In this document: positions 46,390-59,869 of the stretch, one piece after another
Position numbering within the stretch: position 1 is the stretch's first letter
How the letters are laid out: every line of letters starts with the position of its first letter
Origin: Cololabis saira
Taxonomy: Eukaryota; Chordata; Actinopteri; Beloniformes; Belonidae
NCBI RefSeq assembly: GCF_033807715.1
Contig: NC_084601.1
Span: 20,168,129-20,232,128, forward strand
DNA length: 64,000 bases
Direction of reading: 5' to 3'
Made by a program: the position numbers and the translations under genes
The notes under the pieces: model-generated
Told to the model about the DNA's origin: nothing
Database searches by the model: none
What the model saw: the letters and a program-made list of their open reading frames with translations, nothing else

Positions 46390-48000
46390 ACACAAACAAA
46401 AGCACTTAGATATGAAACCATTAATCTGCAACACACACTTTACATGGGCGCCTGTTCATACATGCACCTCACACATATGGGCTACTCATAAATTTAGACA
46501 CTTTTTTTTCAGAAGGCCTTCGCCCAGCCGACAGGGATATGAACCCAATATAGCATCCCAGAGATAAGCCAGTGACTCGGGAAGCAGAACTAATATTATT
46601 TGCACGGTGTTGAACGTTTATCTGGCACCGCCTGCAAAGTGATGGTTCTGTGTCACTTTTGTTTAATAATGATGTGCCAATAGTAATATGCCTGCTGGCT
46701 GGAAACCTATTACAGTTCAAAAGATTATCCAAATACAATCTAATTTGGAATATTGCATTTTGACAGCCTTTGACTGGAGGAGGTGGGATGGTAATGCGAT
46801 ATTTTCTTCCCTTTTTAAAAATTCCAATTAACATTTTTAATGCTCAACAAACCAGTGGTGACTGCAAATATGCAGAGGTGTTTGACTGTGCTAAATCTCC
46901 TGATAGGATTCAGACAGAGAGGGAAAAATAACTTTTACACAATGCAAACTTTTGATTGGCTATGAGTCATGTTTGGGCTCTCCTGTTGGTTCACTTTAAA
47001 TTGGCAGTGCAGGAAAAAAAAAAAAAAAAAAAAGCTAATACGGAGCTATTGGAGAAGACACATTGTCAAGCTCTGATACCCTGCAAACAGAAATCATTTT
47101 TAGTCACTGACACAGATAACACAGTGGTATTCTATTGTTTGTTTAAGGGGAGTAATCAAACATGCATTGATTCAACTGAATTAGCTTTTAGCGCTCGAGG
47201 AGAAACGCTCTTATTGGGTGTACACATTTTTATTTTTTTACAATAATCACTCAAAATGGTACTCACCACTTTATTAAAACCTGTCGGTGCACACCTGCAG
47301 CCTTGAATTTAACTGCTTCATTATCACCATCCTCTCATAAATACTTAAACAACATAGATCAACACAGCAGAGGAAATTGGGGAAGGAGGCTGACTTTTGA
47401 AAGTTATTAAAACTGAAGTTAAAATCCAGTGCAGATCATATAACACTGTATTATACCATCACTGTATTGGATTTAATATATTTCTTGTGTTATTTTGTGA
47501 TAAAGTGATTTAATTTACACCCTCCTTTTTTGTGCTCATACCCACCTCCTCGTCTTCTCTCACTTACAGTTATTTACAGCGTTTTGAGTCGTGACAACCA
47601 CCAGAGAAGGAGTGAGTTGTTGCTTCAATCAGATTGAGTGTAGAGGAACATAAATTCAAAATTGGTGGAATAACACGTTTTCAGCTACTTTTGGGTTGTT
47701 TGCTGGTTGCAAAGGTTGAATTATATATACCCTTCTCCCTGAATCTGCCATATTTGCTCGTTTTTGTTACGTTATACATGCTGTATGCTGTATTTATGTA
47801 CATGCACGTTTAATTTGTGCACAGACTGTCTGTTTACAGGTTTGCTGATGAGCTTATGGTTTCACACCTGGCAGTAACAATGGTTTGACTGGGGGAAAAA
47901 ATGCTTAACTCTTTTTTCATGGTATTATTTTGCCTTTTTTTGCAGGTGACATCTTACATGAAGTGTTTTTGTGGTAAGACCTGGCTACTAACGGCGAGGT
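45359..48000. other. Intergenic with poly-A run
   Basis: Holds the CA repeat listed separately and an A run near 47014. No gene found. Confidence 0.4.
46328..46395. repeat. (CA)n microsatellite
   Basis: About 50 clean bases of CA followed by CG-interrupted units. A probable length polymorphism. Confidence 0.95.
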
Positions 48001-48126
48001 TCTAAGACGTCATCACACTACATGCCACCGATTGTTCAGGCGCTTGGCCAATCAGATGTCTGAATCAGGATGTGATATCATTTCAAGAGCGACTCCCGGC
48101 TTCTTGTTCATTTTTTTCGAAGAACA

Positions 48127-48423
48127 ATGGCAGTACAGAAATCTGTTCCGTGGTCAAATTCCGAGGTGGAGACCTTCTTAAACCTGGTGGCTGAGGATAA
48201 TATCCAGAGAGGGCTAGATAGGGCCACGAGGAATGAAAAAATATACCAGGAGCTTTCTCAGTCCATGTCTGCTCAAGGCTACAAACAGACTTTTCAGCAG
48301 GACCACAATAGCCGGAGTGGGTCTTCTTCGTTTGTGTTGCACAATCGAGTATGTCACAGCAGCTTCGCTCCAACCCCGCCTACTTCTGATCTGGGTATTG
48401 AAAAGAAACGAAGGCAAAGCTAG
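48127..48423 (+). pseudogene. Myb/SANT-like ORF relic of a Harbinger element
   Basis: PWSNSEVETFLNLVAEDNIQ then YQELSQSMSAQGYKQTFQQ resembles the trihelix (Myb/SANT-like) protein that accompanies PIF/Harbinger transposases. The domain skips from Gly-Tyr-Lys-Gln to DHNSRSG, so its middle is missing. The region after it ends in GAGTAGGTACTAGTGTAAAAGC, likely an element tip. Confidence 0.5.
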
Positions 48424-48649
48424 TCGAGACGAGGCGTGGCGAGTCGAGTCGGGCTGAGTAGGTACTAGTGTAAAAGCGCTATTGGTTTTCTTGCAACTGG
48501 GTCCTTCCAAAGGGAGATGGCCTTGGAATCAGCCAGTTTGCACTGAGTCATGCAGTGCCAGCTGTTTGGGACAGGTTCGTTGGCATGTGTCCAACAGGTA
48601 CACCAGGTTCCCATATGATGCAGTTCACCATGCAAACATTAAAACATAG

Positions 48650-48733
48650 TTTGCCATCATTGCTGGTTTTGCTAATGTAATCAGAGTGATCGATTGCAAC
48701 ACATGGCCGCTATACGTCCGTCTTGATGCCTGA
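48650..48733 (+). pseudogene. Harbinger transposase fragment
   Basis: FAIIAGFANVIRVIDCNTWP matches the family block F..IAGFPNVIG.IDCTH, whose Asp is catalytic. A stop follows at 48731. It is part of the same or a neighbouring dead element. Confidence 0.5.
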
Positions 48734-51700
48734 CCACCACTTCCTTATTTCCTGTACCGTTTTGAACATTTTAATTGTTTTTTGAATATGTTTTTGCATT
48801 GGCAAGACTTCTGCTCAAGGATTTAAGATGAAATCCCCCCTTTTGGACATGAGGCCCCCGTTCTGTTTGTGTCCTGGCAGTGTCTTCCAAGTCTGTTTTG
48901 TTGTTAGCTCAAGTAGTGGAGGTTTGTTGTTATTTGTATTTTCTGGATTCCTGCTCAGCTGTGCTTTTTGTCTGAAATAAAGGATTTAGTTTGAAGCTCC
49001 TGCTGACTCTGTTCTCTTGCATATGGGTCCACCTGAACAATCCAAGTGACAATAAGAGTTTGAGCATCTCAGTCAAAGCTATTCCATATTTGCTTTAACC
49101 TTTTTGTCTAACAAAACTAGTACCAAACCCTTCTTCAAAACAGATGAATAAAAAATATAATGAAGATTTGTATAACAATGCTGTCACTCCAAGAACCAGC
49201 TCATTACTTGATTATTTTACAGCTGCCAGTTTCCACTTAGTCTCTTTAAAAAAATAAGAGGAATCTGATTAGAAGATATTGCTATAATCATCCTTTTTTT
49301 CTTTCTCTCCTGCTTTTCCTTTGAAGTTGGAGATTAAGTTGCTGTAATGGGGTCTTTGCTTGAAGAAACAGGGTTCTGGTCTGCTCACCAGGTACTCTGA
49401 GTCTGAGCAGAGGTTGATAGGTAGTAGGATTTGAAGAATCTTGCATCTGTGATTCAGCCTAATTTTGTTTATGCTTTGATGGAAAACAAGAGATAATGTT
49501 TAAATAGTAAAACAACATTAATGAGAAACATTCATCAACTGTAGGCGCAGCAAGCTTCCCGCGTGGAGGAAGCATACGCTGACAGGCGAGTATTTTGTGC
49601 CCATGGTTTGCACATTTCACTCCTCAGATAAGAACTTGCCCATTGAAAATGCTTAGATTGGGTTGTGGCTGTGGAGGGAAATCACATCCCTTCATGTCGT
49701 GATGTGTGAGACATCTGCATGGTCAACCGTAACTATTTCTTCAGTAGATTTTTGATTGGTTCATTGGCAGTGTGACTGCCTGCTGTTGCCTCGATTGTAA
49801 TGGAGCCTTGAGCATGTCAGGTTCCTTCAGAAGAAAACATTAATTTCAGCCTGAAGGAATGTAATGGCAAATGAAAGTGATAGAGAGATTCTTTCTGCTC
49901 CTGTCTCCTCATGTCTTCCCCCTCTCTTTTTGTGTCAGACATTTTTGTGATCTTTTATATTGGTTGAAAAAAATATGATGGTGAAAACATTTCTCCAGCT
50001 TCTGATTGTCGATGCAGATAGCAGAACAATTACATTGCTCAAGAAGTGACAATGTGAGCTACAACTTTAGTCAAGAATTATTTGATGCAATGGCATGTAA
50101 TTTGGCATCTCCCCCCAAATACAATTGCTAACTTTTATTCAATACTGCTATCATAACAATGGCATTTTTACTGGTGTTCCAATAATTCTGTAGCCGATAG
50201 TTTGCCATGACATTTGTTGCAATCACTTACAATTCTGTCAAGACCTTATGGCTCATGCTTTAGCTTGTGGCCAAACAAATAAGCGTGAATTTCCAAAAAC
50301 ACCGACATTCTGGAATAAGGAAAATTATATCCAAGTGTCCTTATAAAGATGTTTTGGTTTCTTCTGACACCTAACAATAACTCGTAATTGACATAGCAGC
50401 GGAACAAAGTTAAAAACCTGCGCACACACACATCCTCCTATCTCATCCTTATTTACATCGCTGTAAATAAGGATGCAGCTCCTAAAGCTCTGGCCTGTAC
50501 ACATGTACAAAAGAAAAAAGGTGGGGGGGCAGACCAAGACAACAAACTACAAGAACAATGGAGAACAATGATGGTTATGATATACTTATAATACTATAAT
50601 GATAACTGAGAAAGGAAAGAGAAAGAGGAAGAGAAAGATGTTGGTGTCCCCCTGCAGCGTAGATGCACGCTTACACATAAGTATAAATGTTCAGAGCACT
50701 GGGCAAGCTTCTACTCGTACAATCTTTGTTGCGGTAATCATGAGATTGTGAGCTCACCCCCTATACAAACACTCTACACACTCACAATAAAATGAGATTC
50801 TGTCAATCGCTGCAGCGGAGTGTGTGAATCTTCCTCTGTAGCGCCGCCACATCAGTTTCACTCAGTCTATAACCGAACACGTTATTTTTGTTTTCAAGTA
50901 GTTTGCTCTACTTTATCTCAAATATGTTTTCTGTCTATATGCAGTATAATTAATTACACTGTTACACATTTTGCAGTGAATTGGTAGTAATGCACATTTC
51001 AGGGTAAAGATTGTAAAGGATGGAGCAAATGTGCAGTTTTAAAAACCTCAGTTGTACCTGCACTGTGTGTATGATATCTGTCCATTGTCTATATCCACTT
51101 ATTCCTATTTCCTTCTGCAGCAGGCCACAATGCTGTTATAAAAAAGGTATGTGAAGATAAGAGTTTTGAGTTTGAGTCTTAAATCTTTAGGAATTACATC
51201 ATCCTAATTAATTCTGAGTCCTTGGGTCAAAAATTGGTTTTAGAAAATATTCTCCATTCAAAACAATCAATTCAAAATGATCTTTAACTAAATACAAAGG
51301 AAAACTATTCAGCTCCAGGGCATGTGAAACACGTCAGGAATAAATGAAGAAGGGTAAAGCTTTCTATTGAGAGAATTAGTAGGAAAGGGTTAGCAAAAGT
51401 ACAAAGAGATGCAATCTAAGGCAAAGGGTTAGGTGGTTAAAGGCTACATCAGAGGCTTATGATGGGGTTGTGAGAAGTTGAACACTTAGAAAAAAGAGAA
51501 GGATTTGTAATGATTGGCCAGACAAAGAAGGAGATGGGAGGATGTGCAGCAGGTTAAAGGCATTAAAGACTGAGGTGGAAATTGTCTTACAAATGAGGAA
51601 AATGTGAGGGTAAGATGGAAAAGGTACTTTGCTGAACTGATGGATGAAGAAAAAAAAAGAGAGACAGATGGGTCTAAGCACCTGTAAACCAACAAGTGCC

Positions 51701-53319
51701 AAGAATCAGTAAGACTGAAGAGAGAGCAGCATTGAAGAGAATGATGAATGGTGAGGCAGATGGTACTGGTGACAAACCATTGAAAGTATTTAATTATTTA
51801 ATTACTGTTTGACTATATCGTTCAACATCATCTTGAAAAGTGAAAGAACGTCTGACACAATGAAAAGCTACGAAAGAGTAGTGACACTTGAAGTGCCTGT
51901 AGATGACGTTCGTCGTGATTTGTCTCCATATAACTAAAACTGTATTGAAATGAACAGAACTGAATTGAAACATAGGTTAAGAAAGGTTGTTCAGATTTGT
52001 GAGCTGCAGTATGGTGTCAAGCCTCGACATAGCAGTAAATATGCAGTATTTGTTTTTGCAGAACACTGATGAACAAGAACAGGGAAAGTCAGTACAGCTG
52101 CACTGTGTCGTCGTAGTTTTAGAGAAAGCGAAGGTAGGAGCTGTGGTATCACTTGAAGAAATCTGGAGCGACAGAAACGTTTTTTATCGTGTTACAAGAC
52201 ATGTAACACATCAGGTGGAAGTGGGACTGCATTGTGTTGACCTCCTTCTTGTTGTACCGTGGTGATGGGAGGTTGAGAGATATGGTCAAGACAAGACTCC
52301 TATTTTTTCCACCTGTTTCTGAGTTAGTGCCAAACTTCTCAGGTTTTCCCTTTATGACCACCAGTTCAGAGCCAAGAATACTGGAGCTAAGCTGGCACCA
52401 AAGTCCAGATGGATCCCAAGAAAAATCAAGTTACAGCATGGGTGAGATTCAGGATTACCTTATCGACCAAAACAGCAAGACTGCCATCATTAAAATAATG
52501 TCTGTGTCAAGCTGGTACAGATAAACACCCATGAAAATAAAGGAACAAAGACTGGACAACAAAACAAAGCATCTGTGGTCCATAGAGGACACATTCTTAG
52601 TATGTGACAGACCACCTTTTAATGTTTTATAGTTGGTGGTCACTGGGTGGATATCCTGACACTGTGGTGGTGGGCAACTGGTGTTTCTATCGAACTGTGT
52701 TCTTGTTTTTGTGAGCTTAACTCATAGCTCTCTCTCTGTGTCCCCGTAACGCTGTGTTAACAGTCAACGATTGGAATCTAAACGTTATGTCAACTTCTGT
52801 TTCCTGAAGGAGAGAACGAGCTCCAACACATGTAGTGTCGTTTATCACACTCTAGTGTGTCTTGACTAAAGACACCTCAAGTCCTTTAGGCACATGACAA
52901 GTGATTACGAGCTATCTGCCAAAGTCGTCACGTCTATAGGGAGATATCACACCTTTAGCTGTCACACGACTTGCTCTGCTCCATTTTTCATGCAGTATTT
53001 TGATTTTGTGCCTCCTTTATTTACCATTTTTGGAATATTTGCACATGCATCAAAAACAACTGCCATGTTACCTTGAGAAACAATCAATACACCCAACCTG
53101 GAGGCCACTGGTGGGGGGAATTTGTGCTTGACGATGTGAAGGGAACATAGCACATTTATTGATTGGGTGTCTGAACAGAACGATGACGGTGCTTTCAGTG
53201 CACCAACAGATGAAAAGTCGCTCTGCTGCCGGAGCCCCTTCTCTCTCACTACATTTCAGACAGGAATATTAGTAAGGCTGTGCCATCTTCCTGCTTGGCA
53301 TCAGGTCTCTCTGGAGATC
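48734..53319. other. Intergenic, nothing recognised
   Basis: Long spacer. The only structure I see is the inverted repeat at 50444-50475. Confidence 0.4.
50444..50475. repeat. Perfect 14-base inverted repeat, 4-base loop
   Basis: CATCCTTATTTACA, loop TCGC, TGTAAATAAGGATG. No gene or element around it was recognised. Confidence 0.6.
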
Positions 53320-53331
53320 AGGAGGTAGGCT

Positions 53332-53711
53332 AAAAAACTGATTGCTCTTCGATGGAAACCACCACACGATCTACCAACATGTCACTGGTTTAATCTGTTC
53401 ATGGACATTTTACATATGGAGCTTTCAGTGGCAAGAATTCATGGTTCAGGACCCAGGACATTAAAAATATGGACACATGCCATTGAAAAACCGAAAGAAC
53501 TGAACATTGACTGAACATTTATAGAATTTTTTTCTTTTTTGGTTTTCTTGTCTGGCTTGTTTTGTCCTGTTGTTGTGTTATTGTTGTCTTCGCTACAGGG
53601 TGGGTGGGGGGACGGGTGATTTTAAGGTTTTTGCTATACAATTGCGTGAATAATTGTTCAATTTCATTGTATGCATCAACAAAATAATAAAAAACAGTTG
53701 ATCACAAAAAA
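53332..53711 (+). mobile_element. 5'-truncated L1-like LINE
   Basis: The first part encodes KKLIALRWKPPHDLPTCHW and HMELSVARIHGSGPRTLKI, the C-terminus of an L1/Tx1-type ORF2. A short T/G-rich 3' UTR and an AATAATAAAAAAC-type tail follow. The duplication AGGAGGTAGGCT is perfect on both sides (53320-53331, 53712-53723). Nearly all of the element is missing. Confidence 0.8.
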
Positions 53712-53723
53712 AGGAGGTAGGCT

Positions 53724-56095
53724 TTTGCTATATACTGGCAAGGATTCTGAGCAAGAGTTTGGGGGTTTGTTAGGATCCCAAAATTGTGGATACCCATGCT
53801 CTCTTTGAGGGGGTGGGGGGTACCACAGGTTTAGGAGCACTCACTCTTTCATTGCACCTGAGGATATTACAGAGCTTAGCTCAATCTTTGTCTGTAAAGC
53901 TTTGAGTGATTGCCATGGCATGGTCATAGAGCGCAGTGCACGAGTGGTGCCCTATGGGGTTTGTCCAGCTGCAGAGCAAAAATAGTGGGTCTGCTCACAC
54001 CATGGTTGTTAGGAAACCAGATATGCTGTCAGAGGTGACTCCATATTGGCAGAGAGCTCACCAGTTTTCCAAGTACTGTCTAAAACCATGCACCATGCTG
54101 TGGGTGGACAGATGTTTAACCCAGGACAATGTCACCTAAAGTGTGAGGACATGGGCAAGTAGTTCTTCAGTGTTTCAGGCCCCGGTGGGAGGTAAAACCA
54201 GTGAAATGTGACCGGTTCTGAGCACATCCAGTTTTTCAGCTTCACAGTGGAAGGATGCGTCCTCTTGACCCTCTGAGGCAGCAGCAGTGATGACACATTG
54301 ACCTGATGATACGTGTTCATGGTTCAACCAAGCACATCTACTGTAGGCTGATGTCCAAACTCAAACTACATGTTGTACCATGTGATCTGACTGATGGGGA
54401 ATGCAGTGTTGAGTGCTGTTTGAAATGCTACAGGAAGCATCTGTCACAGCAGGAGTCTCAAACTGAATTATATTTATATTAAGATAAAAACTTTGTTGGC
54501 ATTGTCATTAATGAACATTTTTAGGATGATTAAGGGTTTATAGATCCTGCTTTAAACAACAGGTATAAGACCTGTTTGTAGTCCATAAATGCAAGTCAGC
54601 ATTTGGGAATGATATTTATGAACATTATCCGCTGCACCACACAAGGCTGCACTCTCAAAAGATGCTTTCAACTGAATTTAATAGCCGTGTTTGCATCTTC
54701 ATTATGAAACACTTTGGGAGGTTTTAATATTACCTCCGGGACTTATGGATCCCACTTATATGTTATTTTTAGCATCAATGAGAAATTCGAGTCAACATTT
54801 GGAAATGGCAGGTGGCACGACAACGAGAATTCAGAAATGCTACTACAACAACCTTGATGAAGGCTGACTGATGATATTAAGACACTGGTTTTGAAGGAAA
54901 ACACTTATTTGCATCATTTCAGGATTCTAAAGTAGAGTAAAGGGAGGTTCAACATTTGATGAACCTTTAACTCTGTATGGAAAAGCAAGTCAGTTATTAA
55001 AAGGTTCTAAAGTAGAACCAGAGGCTGTTTACAAATCCCTTTGGGATCTGTACTGCAACCAAGTCTTTCTTTAGGAGTGACAAAGATGCATAGACAGGAT
55101 CTCATCATGGTATTTCCATACATGCATGCATGCACACATAACAAATCCAAGGATGTGCCACTCGAAAATATCCATCTCCTACCCAACTCAGCGGGTCTCT
55201 GGCACCAACACCTCAAAGAAACAATGCGTGACCCTCCAATCAACCCACCAAGATAGCTCCTTGGCTTCAGGAGAGTGCATTTGCTAAATAAAACATAAAT
55301 AGCAGATGAAATGTCACTGTATGATGTCTGGGCAAGAAATTGCCAGGATTCTATAAGGATATAGCGAACTCCCTAAACAACAACAACACACACTTAGTAC
55401 AGAAGGGCCTGCCAATCATCTTGAGCATACTGCAGCCCAATCCTCAGCTGGGTCTCCCACACCAGTGTGACTAACACTCGCCAGCTCGGCAGTCAATGGA
55501 GCATATCTGCTTCCATCCTCCAGGAAACACTGGCACTACACTTGTTAAAAAAGCTAGCATGCCAAAATCAGCCATGTAGACATGCTTTTCAAGTGTAAAA
55601 AGCATGTTGACAGCAGGGGCAGAAAACAATCTCTGTGATGACACGGGATTTAGTCATGTGCTGGCATGTGTTAATATTTTATCGTTGGAGGAAGAGATTA
55701 AAACCATGAAACCTGCTCTGCCGTTCTGATACTTTGACTTTTTAAGAAATATTCAAGTTGTCTTGATTTACAATACAAATGTTTCTTTTTCTTTAAATTG
55801 TATTATTGTATTGTATTTATAAACTGTGAGGTCAAGGGAACTAACATTGTATGATAGTCATTGGCTAACGTTAGTAGCTAAACCATCTTTTAATCATTAT
55901 AGCTTCTTGTTTAAATCAAACAGAATCTTAGATGAACAAAAACAGATGGCTTTTGTCAATGTTCCATGAACACAGAACAAATAACTTTTGTTCATGTTAA
56001 ATCAGTTTCAATTTCATTTGAGGGAATGTTTGCTTACTTTTACAAAGCAGATCCACCTTTAGGTGCAATAACTTGAAGCAGGCATCTCTTATAAC
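53724..56095. other. Intergenic, nothing recognised
   Basis: AT-rich spacer without recognisable genes or elements. Confidence 0.4.
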
Positions 56096-56099
56096 TTAA

Positions 56100-56918
56100 A
56101 GGGATTGTGACATGAAAAACACATTTTTCTTGATTTTTTGTGTTTTGTTGGGTGTCTTGACATCAATTACACCCAAAAAACAACGAACTTTTAACATTCA
56201 GTGTATTGTGTGCTTTCTGGGATTTTCCGCATAACTATGCAAAAACGGCGCATGTGGTTTGGTGGCGGATCGTTACGTAACGATCCGCTAAATCACCGCC
56301 CCCTCCACCCAGCTCCCTGTCTCCTCTCCTCTCCAGCGCACCATAAAGGCTGATTTATGGTTCCGCGTTACACCGACGCAGAGCCTACGGCGTGGGGTTA
56401 CGCGGCGACGCGCACCGTACGCTGAACCCTACGGCGTAGGCTCTGCGTCGATTTAACGCGGAACCATAAATTAGGCTTAACACGGAACTGTTTAGTGTTT
56501 AGAGCCTCTTTTGTTCTAATCACCGGAGGAAAACTGCTAAGAACACCCGCGGCCACTGACTGGACTTAAGATAAGGTGACACTGCTGCTTGCATGCCTTT
56601 ATTTTTATGATTGTTTGCTCTGGTTCGCCGTGCTGCTTTTCCGTGCATGCTTCGCCTGTCGCTCCCGGCTCTCTCCGACGCCGCTGTGAGCGTATGGCTG
56701 GAGGAGGAGGAGGTTTGGAGGAGGAGCGGAGCAATGATTGACAGGAAAGGGGGAAAGGAAGCATTTTTCACGGCGCAAAAAAACACTGTAATAAAAAGCC
56801 AGGAATATAGTACTAGAGTGAATATTTTCTTGTTACACTCTTTTAGACACATTTGAGGGATGTTGGCCAAGACTTTTAATAGTGTTAAAAGCATGTTAAA
56901 AATGATGTCACAATACCT
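56100..56918. mobile_element. TTAA-target MITE, 819 bases
   Basis: TTAA on both sides (56096-56099, 56919-56922). Ends AGGGATTGTGACAT and the inverse of AGGTATTGTGACAT. It contains a GC-rich interior and a further small MITE. No transposase. Confidence 0.82.
56347..56477. mobile_element. Hairpin-like MITE inside the TTAA element
   Basis: TAA flanks (56344-56346, 56478-56480). Long inverted ends AGGCTGATTTATGGTTCCGC and the inverse with one mismatch, continuing through GACGCAGAGCCTACG in both arms. 131 bases, almost a full hairpin, with CpG-rich arms. Harbinger-like by its target size. Confidence 0.8.
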
Positions 56919-57598
56919 TTAATGAGTCTTTCACATATTTGTGGAAGAGTCTTGGCCCATTCGTCTAAACAACATTGCTTCAGCTCATGCACAGCTCTCT
57001 TAAAGTCCCACAACAGTATTTCAGTTGGACTGAGATTTAAACTTTGACAAGCTCATTCTAAAATGCGGTTTCTTTTATTTTTCATCCGGTCTCATGCAGA
57101 TATACTGGCATGCTTCTGATCATTGTTGACCAGCCTTTAGCTGTTAAGCATTTGGCCTCATATTTGCCTCTAGAATACTTTACAATACAAAGAACTTCAT
57201 AGTTGACTCAAGAACTGCAAAGCACCCGAATCCTTTAGCTGCAAAACAACTCAAAATCATTATTATTTTGAGTGCTGCACAGTCTGACCTGGGCTAAATG
57301 TGCTGGGGTTTCCACTCTCAGGAAGATTTCCGAGTGAAATTCATTTTATAACACTTCCAGACTGACATAAGGCAGGAACTGATACTCTAAGACGCACAGG
57401 CGTGCAGCTGCATTGGGCCCAGACGCCGTCAGGAGGAGGGAGAAAAAAAAAGCTTTTTGTGAATGGAATAGTCCAATCACCTTAACAGTCTACCTGTCAG
57501 TCATGTTCAGAGCATGATGATGCAATGACGTGACGTGAGTTTTCAGCAAGAAAAAAAAGTCAACAAAAGAAAATAGACGACAAAAATAGTGTAGCATC

Positions 57599-57838
57599 AT
57601 GTTTAGCAAGCCCAAACAAAAAAGCGGCGTACAAAAGAGAAAAAAAGAAAAAAAGAGACATGATGATGTTGAAGCAAAAATGACAAAATGTTTTACTGCA
57701 ACCAAAGAAAAAGCCAGCGTCCCACCGGAGGATAGCTTGCCAGCTACCTCCATGAATGAAATGGCATTGACCCGACAACCGGGGGGCCAGGAGACTTCCC
57801 CAGGTTTGCAGGGTGGGTGTGGCCAGTCACAACGTTAG
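57599..57838 (+). pseudogene. Possible N-terminus of a hAT transposase
   Basis: MFSKPKQKSGVQKRKKEKKR resembles the basic start of fish hAT transposases of the zinc-finger MYM type. No BED/TTF finger or catalytic part follows. The match is short, so this is tentative. Confidence 0.3.
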
Positions 57839-59370
57839 CCTACATGGCGATAATAGCAGTTCTCTATAGTGGCTGTGCATGTATGTGTGCTTGCGGTGTG
57901 CATTTTTATTTAGGAAAAAATATTTGCATCAAGGCCTATCGCCATGATGTTACACCACTACTAAGACCATTCTCTATATGTCGTTCCCTCGTGGCATTGT
58001 GTTAATCTGGGATGGGAATGCTCCGTACCCACAATCTGACGACACAAGAGAGCTTTACAACCTGTTAATGATCAAATTATCATGATGAATAGTAGTACCT
58101 GACTGAAGCTTACCATCCTCAGTCCTATGGAAGTTGTGACGGGGCGCTTACGACTGCCCACATGTTTCTTTTCTTTCTTTCTTACTTTTGAATGTCACTC
58201 TTTTTGAAGGTTTACAGCCTAAGCAGAAATCATGCGAGTGACCTGGCTCCCTCTGTCTGAGTTTTCCTCCCAATATATCTTTGTAAAACCTGAACACATT
58301 ATTTTACATATTTGAATAAAGGCAATTTGATTTTGTTCGTGCAAATATACACATAGGGGATGGTTTGATACATTTCACAGAAATGTGCGTTACCTCTCTC
58401 TACTTCCTCATGGTAGTGGGATCTACACTCTCCAGCGGTTTTCTGAACTGCACTGACTTAAAAACTAAAACACTACATTTGGTGTTTGGATTCTGCTTGG
58501 TTATATAATGCCACTTATATAATGCTAGGTTTTGTGTTTTATTGGGTGGGGGTGAGGGGGCAAAAAAACAATCTTCAATACACTCAAACACCAACTGGTC
58601 TAAAAAAGAAGAAGCAGTCAAGTGGAGGTGAAAATGTTTCCCAACAGTATGACTTGAAGAAAGCAACGAGGGCAGCGCTGGGCTCAGAGACACTCAGAGA
58701 CACTCAGGGACTCAGAGACTGTTTCAAGTCACTTTGTTGATCTTTTTTCACAGTTATTAAATATGTAGAAGTTTCACATTCAGAAATGTGAAAATATAAA
58801 AAGGCAGAAGTCTCACTGTTGTGGGAATAGTGTGTTATTTATGAGCATCTCGAAACCCCCTGGTTATGGGATGATGTCATTGTTTAATAAAAAAAAAGCT
58901 TAAAAAGAAATGGAGCAGACATAAAAATGTTAAAGTGTTAGAAGCCAATATGAGACACTATTCTGATTGTAAGTTGTGAAATAAATGCATTGTGAATGTA
59001 AGTGTACGCTCTGTCTTGGGTGGTGAACATGAGGTGTCGGGAGGCAAAATACGATGAGTCACTCTCAGCTACTGTATGACTCATTTCACCAAAGTACCAC
59101 CATGTATTCAGGAAGACACAATGAATAAATTGTGTATCGTACATGTGATGCTCACCTTTTTCACACTAAGGCTCTACAAGTCCTTCTCCTGTTGTTTTAG
59201 TTTCATTCATAATTTGATATAATTTATAGAATAAAATATTTTCATCCTTTTTTTCATTGTCATAATTATCCATAATTATCTATAGGAGGACCTGCGTTTG
59301 GATCGGTGTTGAGTTTCGCAAAAGTCACAATTTGACACCTCTTTTGCTGCACAATTCTAGTAAAATTAAG
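57839..59370. other. Intergenic, nothing recognised
   Basis: AT-rich spacer. Short frames only. Confidence 0.4.
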
Positions 59371-59374
59371 TTAA

Positions 59375-59865
59375 AGGGGACCTATTATGAAAAACAGGTT
59401 TTTTCTTGCTTTAACATATATAAAGTGGTCTCCCCTCAGCCTGCCAACTCAGAGAAGGAGGAAAGCAACCCAATTCTGCAGTGTCTGTACAGCCGCCCGG
59501 ATGAGCCATCTAGTGTGATGTGGCTTATACGAGCCGTTCAGATTCTGCTCCCGTCGTTAAGTAAAGAAAATGCGATTTACATAGGTTGGCCGCCGATGCG
59601 TGAAACCACGGCCACAACTAACCCCGCCATGTTTTCGTAGCGGTGTATCGCGTCATTCAGGCAGCCAATCAGCAGAGGGCCTCATTATCATAGCCTCCCC
59701 GCCCACTCAGAATCCTGCATAGATAATGAGGTTAGAGAATGGGAAGATAAAGACATGGCTCAGAGGCTGAATTTCTAATTTATTTAGCAAAAAAAATCAA
59801 AAGCTTGTTTTTAAGACATTCAAGGCCTGTTTAAAATAGGTATTAGATGCCTTAATAGGTCCCCT
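59375..59865. mobile_element. TTAA-target MITE with 13-base perfect ends
   Basis: TTAA on both sides (59371-59374, 59866-59869). Ends AGGGGACCTATTA and its exact inverse, a very common fish repeat end. 491 bases, no intact ORF. Confidence 0.87.
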
Positions 59866-59869
59866 TTAA

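Noticed and set aside
46189..46567. His/Thr- and Cys/Val-rich open frames
   Set aside because: They are translations of the (CA)n repeat.
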